From the NCBI RefSeq assembly GCF_000332295.1, contig NZ_KB235930.1:1059895-1123894 (forward strand): DNA of 64,000 bases, given 5' to 3'. Of this stretch, positions 1 to 8,242 are shown piece by piece (the stretch's first letter is position 1; every line of letters starts with the position of its first letter). Origin of the DNA: Fortiea contorta PCC 7126 (lineage in GTDB: Bacteria > Cyanobacteriota > Cyanobacteriia > Cyanobacteriales > Nostocaceae). The notes beneath the pieces were generated by a model, which was not told the origin of the DNA, did not search any database, and saw only the letters and a program-made list of their open reading frames with translations. Both the position numbers and the translations under genes were made by a program.

Positions 1-75
1 TAGTGTTGTATTTGACTAATGAAGTTTGTATTAAAAATCCTCTTCGAGAGTCAGCCAGAACTGTATTTGTGCGAA

Positions 76-567
76 TTATGAATTAGTTGATGTGGCTACT
101 AATTCTTGTAGTTTAGTTAAGACTTGTTGAGCATGACCTTTGGCTTTGACATTCGGCCAAGTGTAAGCAATTATGCCATCAGGTGAAATCAGAAAAGTTG
201 ACCGAGCAACACCCATATATTCTTTCCCCATGAATTTTTTTAATCGCCAAGCACCATAAGCCTCTGTAAGTGTATGTTCTGGATCGCTTAAGAGAGTGAT
301 TGATAAGTTATGTTTGCTGATAAATTTGCAATGGGATTTACCAGAGTCTGGACTCACACCTAAGATTTTTGCTTTTAGTTCGTTGAATTGTGGATATAAC
401 TCGCTAAAGTCTTTTGCTTCGGTGGTACAACCTGGGGTGTCATCTTTGGGGTAAAAATAGAGAATCACCCACTCTTGGCGGAAATCACTCAAGCTCAGAG
501 GATTTCCGTTGTGGTCAGGAGTAGAAAAATTAGGTGCTGTTTGTCCAGCTTGGGGAATGTTGCTCAT
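76..567 (-). CDS. Peroxiredoxin of the PrxQ/BCP family
   Basis: A 163-residue thiol peroxidase that would reduce hydrogen peroxide and alkyl hydroperoxides using thioredoxin. The peroxidatic cysteine is C47 in the motif DDTPGCTTEA. The usual resolving cysteine five residues later is absent (K52 there); C80 in KSHCKF is the only plausible partner, matching the PrxQ subgroup that places it in helix 3. The ATG at 567 (MSNIPQ) was chosen because family homology begins there; the open frame runs 11 codons further upstream. It is a single gene, divergent from lepB. The family is clear; the cysteine assignment is inference. Confidence 0.9.
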   Translation of the reverse strand: MSNIPQAGQTAPNFSTPDHNGNPLSLSDFRQEWVILYFYPKDDTPGCTTEAKDFSELYPQFNELKAKILGVSPDSGKSHCKFISKHNLSITLLSDPEHTLTEAYGAWRLKKFMGKEYMGVARSTFLISPDGIIAYTWPNVKAKGHAQQVLTKLQELVATSTNS

Positions 568-663
568 GAAAGAGATTTTTAGGTTAGCGATCGCTCTCAA
601 ATTTTACCCAGATTAGGCGATCGCTCGGAGTGTAATTCATCATTCTGTGTTCCCCACAGCCAT

Positions 664-699
664 AAAAAACCGACTGGCTGTATCGCGCTACCAGTCGGT
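664..699 (-). terminator. Intrinsic terminator
   Basis: The stem ACCGACTGG/CCAGTCGGT with a 13-nt loop is followed on the minus strand by TTTTTT. The geometry is textbook; what is transcribed upstream is unknown. Confidence 0.6.
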
Positions 700-800
700 G
701 ATGATTTTTTAATGCGGCATTGGAGTTAAGAAACTGACAAAGCCTTGTCTGAAAACCAAATCTCAAGCGTGCACCGTCTTCAGACAAGCCATGCTTGATT
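664..800 (-). ncRNA. Possible small RNA ending in an intrinsic terminator
   Basis: The gap between the divergent peroxiredoxin and lepB genes holds two hairpins. Reading the minus strand, a 10-bp stem (arms 779-788 and 744-753) is followed by a 9-bp GC-rich stem (699-691 and 677-669) ending directly in six T residues. No convincing protein is encoded on that strand and no known gene upstream needs a terminator here. The 5' end is a guess. It could instead be a terminator left by a lost gene. Confidence 0.3.
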
Positions 801-821
801 CTTTCAACTTTTGCCTATAAT
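793..821 (+). promoter_or_regulatory. Probable sigma-70 type promoter for lepB
   Basis: A perfect -10 hexamer TATAAT lies at 816-821 with a weak -35 (GCTTGA, 793-798) 17 bp upstream. It points toward lepB, with a leader of roughly 125 nt to the chosen ATG. Inferred from sequence alone. Confidence 0.45.
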
Positions 822-952
822 TGGTAGATGCGATAGCCGTATGATTGATATTTGTGTAGGTTAGTGTTGAACCTAACTTGCTTACAAGTATAGCTTGAGT
901 GCCAAAATTCTCAAGGCATTTGTTCCACTTTGTTAACTGGCTAAAAATCTCT

Positions 953-1525
953 ATGACTCCTCACGAAAGTGACCTGAAAGCAACTTCTGCATCGTCGAAA
1001 GTATGGCGCAGTTGGCGAGAAAATTTAATTCTGGTGGCGATCGCTTTATGTTTAGCATTTTTGATCCGGACTTTTATTGCTGAACCGCGCTACATCCCTT
1101 CTGAATCGATGGTACCCACTTTACACACAGGCGATCGCTTAGTAGTGGAAAAAATCTCTTACCGTTTTCATCCCCCCACAACTGGAGATATTATTGTTTT
1201 CCAGCCTCCTGCAGAATTACAGCGTCGGGGATATCCTCAAGACCAAGCTTTTATTAAACGAGTGATTGGTGAACCAGGGGAAGTAATTAATGTTAGTAAT
1301 GGCAAAGTTTATCTCAATGGTCAAGCATTAAAAGAAAACTACATTGCTGAACCACCAAATAATCCTTATCCGCCCGTGAAAGTCCCTGAAGATGAGTTTT
1401 TTGTCATGGGAGATAACCGCAACGATAGTAATGACTCTCGTTACTGGGGTTTTTTACCTAGAAAACATATCATTGGTCGTGCGACATTTCGCTTTTGGCC
1501 TCTTGATAGAATTGGGTTTATTTAA
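953..1525 (+). CDS. lepB: Signal peptidase I
   Basis: Membrane-anchored serine protease that removes signal peptides from exported proteins. From the ATG at 953 it is 190 residues: one membrane segment (about 25-43), the catalytic serine S52 in SESMVPTL, the catalytic lysine K102 in IKRVIGEPGE, and the box E motif MGDNRNDSNDSRYWG near the C-terminus. A GTG at 899 in the same frame would add 18 residues; the ATG is preferred because the extension shows no family resemblance and no ribosome-binding site. Monocistronic, with a TATAAT promoter upstream. Confidence 0.93.
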   Translation: MTPHESDLKATSASSKVWRSWRENLILVAIALCLAFLIRTFIAEPRYIPSESMVPTLHTGDRLVVEKISYRFHPPTTGDIIVFQPPAELQRRGYPQDQAFIKRVIGEPGEVINVSNGKVYLNGQALKENYIAEPPNNPYPPVKVPEDEFFVMGDNRNDSNDSRYWGFLPRKHIIGRATFRFWPLDRIGFI

Positions 1526-1542
1526 ATTGTCCGGGTTGTAGT

Positions 1543-1558
1543 CAGCGCTTAAGCGCTG
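1543..1558. repeat. Perfect 16-bp palindrome after lepB
   Basis: CAGCGCTTAAGCGCTG is its own reverse complement. It lies 18 bp after the lepB stop and is followed by short CCCTGTTCCCT-type direct repeats (about 1572-1605). It may act as a transcript-end hairpin, but there is no T-run. Confidence 0.5.
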
Positions 1559-1633
1559 AAGAAGACAAAAACCCCTATTCCCTGTTCCCTGTTCCCTCTT
1601 CCCTCGAAAAAGAAAATATAGACGAAAATAGAA

Positions 1634-3028
1634 ATGTCAGCCGTTCCTTATCTCACCTTGACCGAAGCGAACTCAGTGCGTAATTTGCAAGAAACTCATT
1701 TAAACCGCGCTCGTGCTAGTCTGCGACAAGCGTTGTCTTGGTATGGATATCTCCGCAAGTCAGGACAGATGTCATCTAACCCGGAATTAGCGGGTTTGGT
1801 AAAACCAGAATTGGAAACGTTAAATTCTGCACTGCAAAAGCTAGACTCTAATGTAATTAAAATTGCGGTTTTCGGTTTGGTGAGTCGTGGTAAATCGGCG
1901 GTGCTGAATGCATTGTTAGGAGATAAAGTTTTGCAAACGGGGCCGTTACATGGTGTAACTCAATGGCCTCGCTCTGTCCGTTGGCAACCAGGAAACAAAG
2001 TACTGATAGAATTAATCGATACACCTGGTTTAGATGAAATTGCTGGGGAATCACGAGCGCAGATGGCGCGGGAAGTAGTGCTGCAGGCAGATTTAATTTT
2101 GTTTGTGGTATCTGGTGATATCACCCGCACAGAGTATCAAGCGCTGCAAGAAATGCGACAATCGCAGAAACCGCTGATTTTGGTGTTTAACAAAATTGAC
2201 CTCTACCCAGACACAGATAGAGCGGCCATTTATGAAAATTTACAACAATTAGGTGCAGCGGCTCCCCAAGCCCAACCGTTATTACCCGATGAGATTGTCA
2301 TGGTAGCCGCAGAACCAGCACCAATGGAAGTGAGAGTGGAATGGCCAGATGGACGTGTGAGTTATGAATGGGAGACACCACCACCAGAAGTAGACGAACT
2401 CAAACAAACAATTCTGAATATTCTCAATCGTGAAGGGCGATCGCTCTTAGCATTAAATGCACTCAGACAAGCAAGAGACGCAGAAGCAAAGATAGCTCAA
2501 AAAACTCTCGATTTACGCGAACAAGAAGCAGAAGAAATTATTTGGCAATTTACCAAATATAAAGCCTTAGCAGTCGGGTTAAATCCCATCGCCTTTTTAG
2601 ATATTTTAGGCGGAACTGTTGCCGATTTAGCATTAATTCGCGCTTTAGCTCGGTTGTATGGTTTACCCATCACCAGTTATGAAGCCGGTAAGATTTTAAA
2701 AACAATTTTCTTCAGTTCTGGTGGTTTATTGCTGAGTGAATTAGGTAGTAGCTTGCTATTAGGATTAGGTAAGAGTACCGCAGCGATCGCCAGTGGTGAC
2801 AATCCCACTAATATTACCGCCTATGCCGGCAGTGCGATCGCCCAAGCAGGAATCGCCGGTTATGGCGCCTACGCCGTAGGAAAAGCCGCCCAAATCTATC
2901 TCGAAAAAGGCTGTACCTGGGGACAATTTGGCGCTAGCACAGTGATACAAGAAATCCTCTCTCAAGTAGAACCAAATACAATTGTGTATCGTTTGCGCCA
3001 AGAATTAGGAATCAAATTCGGCGAGTAG
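1634..3028 (+). CDS. Dynamin/Era-like GTPase with hydrophobic C-terminal domain
   Basis: A 464-residue GTP-binding protein. The G1 loop is GLVSRGKS (81-88), G3 is DTPG (129-132) and G4 is NKID (186-189). A helical N-terminal region precedes the G domain, and the C-terminal 170 or so residues are rich in Gly/Ala/Leu, resembling the DUF697 domain of membrane-associated GTPases. The likely role is membrane-linked, but no substrate or process can be read from the sequence. It stands alone between lepB and a tandem repeat. The GTPase call is sure; the DUF697 assignment is moderately so. Confidence 0.8.
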   Translation: MSAVPYLTLTEANSVRNLQETHLNRARASLRQALSWYGYLRKSGQMSSNPELAGLVKPELETLNSALQKLDSNVIKIAVFGLVSRGKSAVLNALLGDKVLQTGPLHGVTQWPRSVRWQPGNKVLIELIDTPGLDEIAGESRAQMAREVVLQADLILFVVSGDITRTEYQALQEMRQSQKPLILVFNKIDLYPDTDRAAIYENLQQLGAAAPQAQPLLPDEIVMVAAEPAPMEVRVEWPDGRVSYEWETPPPEVDELKQTILNILNREGRSLLALNALRQARDAEAKIAQKTLDLREQEAEEIIWQFTKYKALAVGLNPIAFLDILGGTVADLALIRALARLYGLPITSYEAGKILKTIFFSSGGLLLSELGSSLLLGLGKSTAAIASGDNPTNITAYAGSAIAQAGIAGYGAYAVGKAAQIYLEKGCTWGQFGASTVIQEILSQVEPNTIVYRLRQELGIKFGE

Positions 3029-3034
3029 GGGCGA

Positions 3035-3217
3035 ACGGTTGTTCGCCCTCAGCTATCACGGTTGTTCGCCCTCAGCTATCACAGTTGTTCGCCCTCAGCT
3101 ATCACGGTTGTTCGCCCTCAGCTATCACGGTTGTTCGCCCTCAGCTATCACAGTTGTTCGCCCTAAGCTATCACGGTTGTTCGCCCTAAGCTATCACAGT
3201 TGTTCGCCCTAAGCTAT
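3035..3217. repeat. Eight tandem copies of a 23-bp unit
   Basis: Eight head-to-tail 23-bp units beginning AC(G/A)GTTGTTCGCCCT. Units 1-5 carry CTCAGCTATC and units 6-8 CTAAGCTATC, so variants are grouped. The first unit overlaps the palindrome GGGCGAAC-GGTT-GTTCGCCC that begins just after the GTPase stop; the same dispersed palindrome recurs at 53165. There are no spacers, so this is not a CRISPR array. Confidence 0.9.
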
Positions 3218-3251
3218 AGTGTTTTCCTATTTCAATATGCAGAGGTAAAGT

Positions 3252-3533
3252 ATGATGTCCACAAATTTAGCAGCAGTCCAAACCGCCATTACCGCCTACC
3301 AAAACGGCACACAAACCCTTGAGCAAGCAATTTTAGCAGCTATTGCAGAAGCCCGCACCACTTGCGACGTCAACGGTAACAATTCTGCTGATTGTGCTGC
3401 AGCTTGGGATATTATAGAAAAATTGCAATCCGAGAAAGCGCATCAACAGCCAGCGAAAATACGCAAAACCTTTTTAGAAATCTACTGCGAAGAACATCCA
3501 GGAGCAGTAGAGTGTTTAATCTACGACGTTTAG
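3252..3533 (+). CDS. cp12: CP12-type Calvin cycle regulator
   Basis: CP12 is a small, largely disordered redox switch that ties phosphoribulokinase and GAPDH into an inactive complex in the dark. This 93-residue protein has two cysteine pairs (TCDVNGNNSADC and YCEEHPGAVEC), the AAAWDIIEKLQSEKAHQ core that matches the AWD_VEEL signature, and the C-terminal IYDV tail. It is longer than the usual 75 or so residues because of an extended N-terminus. It starts at either of two consecutive ATGs (3252/3255), behind AGAGG. Monocistronic. Confidence 0.88.
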   Translation: MMSTNLAAVQTAITAYQNGTQTLEQAILAAIAEARTTCDVNGNNSADCAAAWDIIEKLQSEKAHQQPAKIRKTFLEIYCEEHPGAVECLIYDV

Positions 3534-3582
3534 CTATTTCCTAAATAGACAACCGCCGATTTAGTGCGGTTGTTATGCACTT

Positions 3583-4032
3583 TTAATCAGGTAAAAATTC
3601 ACTATCTATTAGCTGTTGTGCAGTAAATGGACATTGTTGCGGAAAATTATCAGGTGATAAACCAGTTTCTGCAATCGCCCAATCTAAAGCAGGAAGATAA
3701 CATTCTTCCCAAATATTCTCATAATGTTTTCTCAAACTAGGGTGTTTTTGCAGAGATTTATGAATACGGCGACGATGTTCTTTAATACTGGCTCGCCAAC
3801 TTCCTGAACGATAATCAGGTTGATATTTCCACTTGAGCAAATGAGCTAACACCACAATTAAATTATTTTCCAAAGCATCTTTTAAACTACCACCCATTTC
3901 CTCTATTTCTGCTATTAACAAATCAATGTCCAAATTATCAAAATTCCGTTCTCGCAACAGGCTAATTGTTGATTGTAACCATAAGTCATAATCTTGTGCA
4001 TGAAGAGACGATAAATCAACTTGGTTACTCAT
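3583..4032 (-). CDS. DUF29 family protein
   Basis: A 149-residue member of the DUF29 family, common in cyanobacteria and of unknown function. Typical features are the N-terminal YDLWLQSTISLLRERNFDNLD, an EIEEMGGS motif, and a basic central stretch (SIKEHRRRIHKSL). The ATG at 4032 lies 28 bp downstream of tlyA on the same strand, so it is probably the last gene of a DUF29-tlyA-DUF29 operon. Confidence 0.8.
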   Translation of the reverse strand: MSNQVDLSSLHAQDYDLWLQSTISLLRERNFDNLDIDLLIAEIEEMGGSLKDALENNLIVVLAHLLKWKYQPDYRSGSWRASIKEHRRRIHKSLQKHPSLRKHYENIWEECYLPALDWAIAETGLSPDNFPQQCPFTAQQLIDSEFLPD

Positions 4033-4060
4033 TTGCTTTCAAGTCTCCTATCAATTCAAA

Positions 4061-4879
4061 TTAATTTTTCGACAACAACTGAACTACCTGTTTAGTTAGT
4101 TGCAAAATCGCTGCTAAATCTAATGGTGACGTTTCACTTTCCATTGCTAACCACAAGAGATATTCAATATTTCCCGCAGGGCCAGTTATCGGCGACCAAG
4201 TTAAACCTTGATATTTCCATCCTAATGCTTGAGCCGCTTGCAAAACTTGGAAAATTGCATCTGCATGGTCATTAGGGTCGCGTACCACACCTTTTTTTCC
4301 CACACGCGATTTTCCCACTTCAAACTGTGGCTTAACTAATAAAATTGCTTCTCGCGGTGGTTGAGTTAATTGCCACAAAGCTGGTAAAATCTTAGTTAAA
4401 GAAATGAAAGATACATCTACCACTGCCAAGTCAGGAACAGAGTCGTTTTCACTATATAATTCCTCTGGTTTTAACTGTCGTAAATTAGTCCGTTCTCGCA
4501 AAATCACTCGCGGATCATTTCGCAACCGCCAGTCAACTTGTCCATAACCAACATCGATACCATAAACTTGTTTAGCACCAGCTTGCAGCAAGCAATCAGT
4601 AAAGCCACCTGTAGAAATTCCCCCATCAAGACAAATACGTTCTGTAACCGAAATTGTAAATATTTCTAAAGCTTTGGCAAGTTTTTCACCACCACGAGAA
4701 ACAAAGCGCGATCGCTCTTTAATCTGAATTTGTGCAGAAATATCAATTTCTGTCCCTGGCTTATCAACCACCTGTTGATTCACAGTTACTTCCCCCGCTT
4801 GAATTAACCGCTGTGCTAAAGCGCGAGAAGCACACAAATTTAACTCTACTAATAGCGTATCCAGTCGTTGTTTAGGCAA
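4061..4879 (-). CDS. tlyA: TlyA family rRNA 2'-O-methyltransferase
   Basis: A 272-residue S4-FtsJ fusion, historically called hemolysin A; family members 2'-O-methylate ribosomal RNA. The S4 RNA-binding domain covers about residues 1-60 (LVELNLCASRALAQRLI). The methyltransferase domain carries the SAM-binding GISTGGFTDCLL motif, VVDVSFISL, LLVKPQFE and the distal GNIEYLL, consistent with a K-D-K-E catalytic set. It starts with TTG, placed directly after the TAA of the upstream DUF29 gene (TAATTG), so translational coupling is likely. Confidence 0.92.
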   Translation of the reverse strand: MPKQRLDTLLVELNLCASRALAQRLIQAGEVTVNQQVVDKPGTEIDISAQIQIKERSRFVSRGGEKLAKALEIFTISVTERICLDGGISTGGFTDCLLQAGAKQVYGIDVGYGQVDWRLRNDPRVILRERTNLRQLKPEELYSENDSVPDLAVVDVSFISLTKILPALWQLTQPPREAILLVKPQFEVGKSRVGKKGVVRDPNDHADAIFQVLQAAQALGWKYQGLTWSPITGPAGNIEYLLWLAMESETSPLDLAAILQLTKQVVQLLSKN

Positions 4880-5314
4880 TTAAATCGATTCTCCTGGCGA
4901 AATTAAAGCCATACCACGATTGATGATATCTTGACTATTAACCAGCTTTTCTAATTCTTCTGGTTCATAACGACCCTCTTCTACTTCCAGAGAAGCTTCA
5001 TCAATAGCGTTTAAATAAGCTTCCTCCAAGACTTCCCATAATTCTGCTCGCGTCAGGTAATAATCTCCAAATTGACGCCGCTTATTTTCTCGTTGAATTT
5101 CCCGAACTGAATTCCGAATTGAGACTTCCCAAGAGCGAGTCGTGCGATTTTCAGCTTGTTGTTTAATTAAATGTAATAACATAATCACTGCATAGCTACG
5201 AATCGTTTTGATGATGTCATTTCGGCTCATTTCTGTTAATTCTTCAACTATAATTAATGCTCCTTGAACATCACCTTTAACAAGCAAGTCTTTCAAATTT
5301 AATAATTCTTCCAT
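4880..5314 (-). CDS. DUF29-like protein upstream of tlyA
   Basis: A 144-residue protein with a helical N-terminal segment, RSYAVIMLLHLIKQQAENRTTRSWEVSIRNS and an acidic C-terminus; the LLHLIK and RSWEVSIRNSVREI stretches resemble DUF29 proteins. The ATG at 5314 is preferred over the TTG at 5320 because GAGG (5323-5326) sits 8 bp upstream. Its stop codon abuts the tlyA start. An NtcA-type box with a -10 element lies just upstream. Function unknown. Confidence 0.7.
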   Translation of the reverse strand: MEELLNLKDLLVKGDVQGALIIVEELTEMSRNDIIKTIRSYAVIMLLHLIKQQAENRTTRSWEVSIRNSVREIQRENKRRQFGDYYLTRAELWEVLEEAYLNAIDEASLEVEEGRYEPEELEKLVNSQDIINRGMALISPGESI

Positions 5315-5338
5315 AAACAACGCCTCAAATATCGGTAA

Positions 5339-5381
5339 ATTCTATATGTGGCGAATCTAGAGCGATCGTAGTTGGTTGTAC
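5339..5381 (-). promoter_or_regulatory. NtcA-type promoter motif before the DUF29-tlyA operon
   Basis: On the minus strand GTA-N8-TAC (5381-5368) is followed after 23 bp by TAGAAT (5344-5339), fitting the NtcA class promoter GTA-N8-TAC-N20..24-TAN3T. The predicted start near 5332 leaves an 18-nt leader holding GAGG. Binding is not shown, and short motifs occur by chance. Confidence 0.45.
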
Positions 5382-5451
5382 TGAAGTCTACCCCTTATAC
5401 TATTAGACGTTAAATATCCATACGGGCAAAAAGAGAACATCGCTCTTAGTT

Positions 5452-5493
5452 TTAAAAAAAGTAAACGCACCTTGCCAATAAAGCCAAAGTGCG
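5452..5493 (-). terminator. Terminator downstream of apcF
   Basis: On the minus strand a CGCACTTTG...CAAGGTGCG stem (5493-5466) is followed within a few bases by a run of seven T residues. It lies about 100 bp past the apcF stop. Confidence 0.65.
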
Positions 5494-5591
5494 CTCATCA
5501 TGTTTCCTATATTGAGAATCAACTAATGCAACATGGCAGAAATCACTAGACAGTGAAAACTACACAAACTTTTGTCTGCTGTTTTCTACCA

Positions 5592-6101
5592 CTAAATATC
5601 TGTCTCGCTCAATTCGCGGGTGATATGGTCAAAAGGTTCATCCACAAAAGCAGTGTTAACCACACCTGCGGCTGCAACTTTTTCCTTAACCAAATCCTTA
5701 ATAATCTGAACACCACGGACTGTCGGCCCAATGGGTACACCTAAAGAATTGTAAGTTTCCCGCAACCCTTGCAACACACGCTCATCCAAAACATTTGTGT
5801 TACCAGCTACCAGCGCATAAGTAGCATAGCGCAAGTAATAATCCATATCGCGCAGACAAGCTGCATAACGACGGGTAGTATAAGCATTCCCACCGGGGCG
5901 AATCAACTCAGGTAGTTCTGCAAATAACTGAGAACCAGCCTGCTTGACAAGTGCAGCCGCATTAGCATTAATCGCTGCTGCTGCTTGCACTCGAGCTGTA
6001 CCACTTTCAAAATAAGACTTGAGGCTATCAAGCGCATTCCGGTCAAAATACCGACCGGCTACGTCATAATTCTTAATTAAACTTGTGACTGCATCGCGCA
6101 T
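5592..6101 (-). CDS. apcF: Allophycocyanin beta-18 subunit (phycobilisome core)
   Basis: A 169-residue biliprotein of the phycobilisome core, the beta-type subunit that accompanies the ApcE linker in the basal trimers and helps pass energy to photosystem II. It carries the chromophore-binding C82 in RRYAACLRDMDYYLRY and the GGNAYTTRR region with the Asn that is methylated in beta subunits. The start MRDAVTS is preferred over the ATG at 6116 because it matches family length and has GGGAG 9-13 bp upstream. It stands alone, transcribed away from glnA, with its own terminator. Confidence 0.95.
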   Translation of the reverse strand: MRDAVTSLIKNYDVAGRYFDRNALDSLKSYFESGTARVQAAAAINANAAALVKQAGSQLFAELPELIRPGGNAYTTRRYAACLRDMDYYLRYATYALVAGNTNVLDERVLQGLRETYNSLGVPIGPTVRGVQIIKDLVKEKVAAAGVVNTAFVDEPFDHITRELSETDI

Positions 6102-6319
6102 CCCTTTTTCTCCCAAACATTACTATCTGTGGTTTGATATTTATTTGACTGTTTTCATGCACAGCTATTTTTTGTGCCACATAAAATTAGCGTTTGCACA
6201 AAAACAATCTATCCGCTACTTTAAGGATTTTATGCCAAAGTTGCCCCCTGTGAGACGATCTTACGAGTTTTATACAGATAGCCCAGAAAGGTTAACATAA
6301 CCTGTAAACTAGAAAATCT

Positions 6320-6362
6320 GTAGCAAAGACTACAAAATAACCTAATCTCCTATCCTTAGGAT
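6320..6362 (+). promoter_or_regulatory. NtcA-activated promoter of glnA
   Basis: GTAGCAAAGACTAC (6320-6333) is a perfect GTA-N8-TAC site; 23 bp later TAGGAT (6357-6362) fits TAN3T. This is the class II NtcA arrangement expected of cyanobacterial glnA and closely resembles the one I recall from Anabaena. The leader is about 80 nt. Confidence 0.8.
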
Positions 6363-6450
6363 ATTCCAGGTGTGTCACAATTGGGTTCAACAAAGCGGAC
6401 TTTGAAGACTCTAGTTTGATTTTATTTAATTGGCAGAGTAAGGAGTAACA

Positions 6451-7866
6451 ATGACAACCCCACAAGAAGTCTTGAAGTTGATTCAAGACCAAAAAATTCA
6501 GATGATTGATCTGAAATTCATCGATACACCAGGAACATGGCAACACCTCACCGTGTTCCACAACCAAATCGATGAAAGTTCATTCTCTGATGGTGTACCC
6601 TTCGACGGTTCTAGTATTCGGGGTTGGAAAGGCATCGAAGAATCAGACATGACAATGGTTCTCGATCCAAATACTGCCTGGATCGACCCATTCATGCAAG
6701 AGCCAACTCTAAGTATAATTTGTAGTATTAAGGAACCTCGCACGGGTGAATGGTATAACCGTTGCCCCCGCGTTATCGCCCAAAAAGCAGTAGAATATTT
6801 AGCCTCCACAGGACTTGGTGACACCGCCTTCTTTGGCCCTGAAGCTGAATTTTTCATTTTTGATGATGTCCGCTACGACCAAACAGCTAACGAAGGCTAC
6901 TACCATGTAGACTCCGTAGAAGGCCGTTGGAACACAGGTAGAAAAGAAAGCCCCAACCTCGGTTACAAAACACGCTTCAAAGAAGGTTACTTCCCAGTTC
7001 CCCCTACGGATAGTTTTCAAGATATCCGCACAGAAATGCTACTCACAATGGCTGCTTGTGGCGTACCCATTGAAAAACAACACCATGAAGTTGCTACCGG
7101 TGGTCAGTGCGAACTAGGTTTCAGATTTGGTAAGTTAATTGAAGCGGCTGACTGGTTGATGACTTACAAGTATGTCATCAAAAACGTCGCTAGAAAATAC
7201 GGCAAAACCGTTACCTTCATGCCAAAACCAATTTTTGGTGATAACGGTTCTGGGATGCACTGTCACCAATCCATTTGGAAAGATGGTAAGCCTTTATTTG
7301 CAGGTAATGAGTACGCTAAATTAAGCAAAATGGCGTTGCATTATATTGGCGGTATCCTCAAGCACGCCCCAGCTTTATTAGCAATCACTAACCCCACCAC
7401 CAATTCTTACAAACGCCTCGTACCTGGTTATGAAGCACCTGTAAACTTGGCTTACTCCCAAGGTAATCGTTCCGCTTCCGTTCGGATTCCTCTATCTGGT
7501 GAGAACCCGAAAGCCAAGCGTTTAGAGTTCCGTTGTCCCGATGCTACTTCTAACCCATATTTAGCATTCGCCGCCATGCTTTGCGCTGGTATCGACGGAA
7601 TTAAGAACGAAATAGACCCTGGTGAACCTCTAGATAGAAATATCTATGAACTCTCTCCAGAAGAATTAGCGAAGATTCCTTCAACTCCTGGTTCTTTGGA
7701 TTTAGCTTTGTCAGCCTTAGAAAAGGATCACGCTTTCTTGACACAAACAGGTGTGTTCACCGAAGACTTTATCCAAAACTGGATTGACTACAAACTAGCT
7801 AACGAAGTGAAGCAGTTGCAGTTGCGTCCTCATCCTTACGAATTTGCTCTCTATTACGACTGTTAA
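6451..7866 (+). CDS. glnA: Glutamine synthetase type I
   Basis: Makes glutamine from glutamate, ammonium and ATP; the entry point of ammonium and, in heterocysts, of fixed nitrogen. At 471 residues it is normal for GSI. Visible signatures include [24 protein letters not shown], the ATP-binding [33 protein letters not shown] and [15 protein letters not shown] precedes the ATG. Transcription is likely driven by the NtcA promoter at 6320-6362 and ends at the hairpin at 7889. Its protein inhibitor is encoded by the convergent downstream gene. Confidence 0.98.
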   Translation: MTTPQEVLKLIQDQKIQMIDLKFIDTPGTWQHLTVFHNQIDESSFSDGVPFDGSSIRGWKGIEESDMTMVLDPNTAWIDPFMQEPTLSIICSIKEPRTGEWYNRCPRVIAQKAVEYLASTGLGDTAFFGPEAEFFIFDDVRYDQTANEGYYHVDSVEGRWNTGRKESPNLGYKTRFKEGYFPVPPTDSFQDIRTEMLLTMAACGVPIEKQHHEVATGGQCELGFRFGKLIEAADWLMTYKYVIKNVARKYGKTVTFMPKPIFGDNGSGMHCHQSIWKDGKPLFAGNEYAKLSKMALHYIGGILKHAPALLAITNPTTNSYKRLVPGYEAPVNLAYSQGNRSASVRIPLSGENPKAKRLEFRCPDATSNPYLAFAAMLCAGIDGIKNEIDPGEPLDRNIYELSPEELAKIPSTPGSLDLALSALEKDHAFLTQTGVFTEDFIQNWIDYKLANEVKQLQLRPHPYEFALYYDC

Positions 7867-7888
7867 TTTAAATTAACGAGTAATTTTT

Positions 7889-7915
7889 AGCCACCCTTCA
7901 GGGTGGCTTTTTTTT
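7889..7915 (+). terminator. glnA terminator
   Basis: The perfect stem AGCCACCC-TTCA-GGGTGGCT is followed by a run of eight T residues, 22 bp after the glnA stop. Confidence 0.92.
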
Positions 7916-7999
7916 GAGACTTATTCAGCTTAGACTCCATGATGATTGCTGCTTATTAATACTTAACACCTGAGCAATAGGTTTAAGAATTATTGCAGA

Positions 8000-8200
8000 T
8001 TAACTCATGGTGGCGCAACTGTGTTCATAAATCGTGCGAGTTGTCGGGTCAATCTTCCCTTGAATGGGGTTCCAGTAGTGGGATATTTCTTCGGGAAGAC
8101 CGAGTTCTTGTGCCGCACGCATCAGCATTGATTGTTGGCGATTCTTCACTTGCTGATATTGGCGCACCATGATGGCACGAGATTTTTCTTGAATAGACAT
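8000..8200 (-). CDS. gifA: Glutamine synthetase inactivating factor IF7
   Basis: A 66-residue basic protein of the IF7 family, which binds glutamine synthetase directly and switches it off when ammonium is plentiful. The conserved block KNRQQSMLMRAAQELGLPEE, with the arginines that contact the enzyme, and the WNPIQGK segment are typical; the C-terminus is TIYEHSCATMS. It converges on glnA, as I recall for gifA in Anabaena. Its promoter has an NtcA site over the -35, the classic repressed arrangement, so it should be silent under nitrogen limitation when glnA is on. Confidence 0.9.
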   Translation of the reverse strand: MSIQEKSRAIMVRQYQQVKNRQQSMLMRAAQELGLPEEISHYWNPIQGKIDPTTRTIYEHSCATMS

Positions 8201-8242
8201 AACAGTATTTTTCCTATATATGGTTTTTTCCTGACAATTACT

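Noticed and set aside
584-787. A 67-codon minus-strand frame before lepB
   Set aside because: Random-looking composition, no ribosome-binding site, and it runs through both hairpins of the candidate small RNA.
3035-3217. CRISPR-like regularly spaced repeat
   Set aside because: Units are directly adjacent with no unique spacers and no cas genes nearby; it is a simple tandem repeat.
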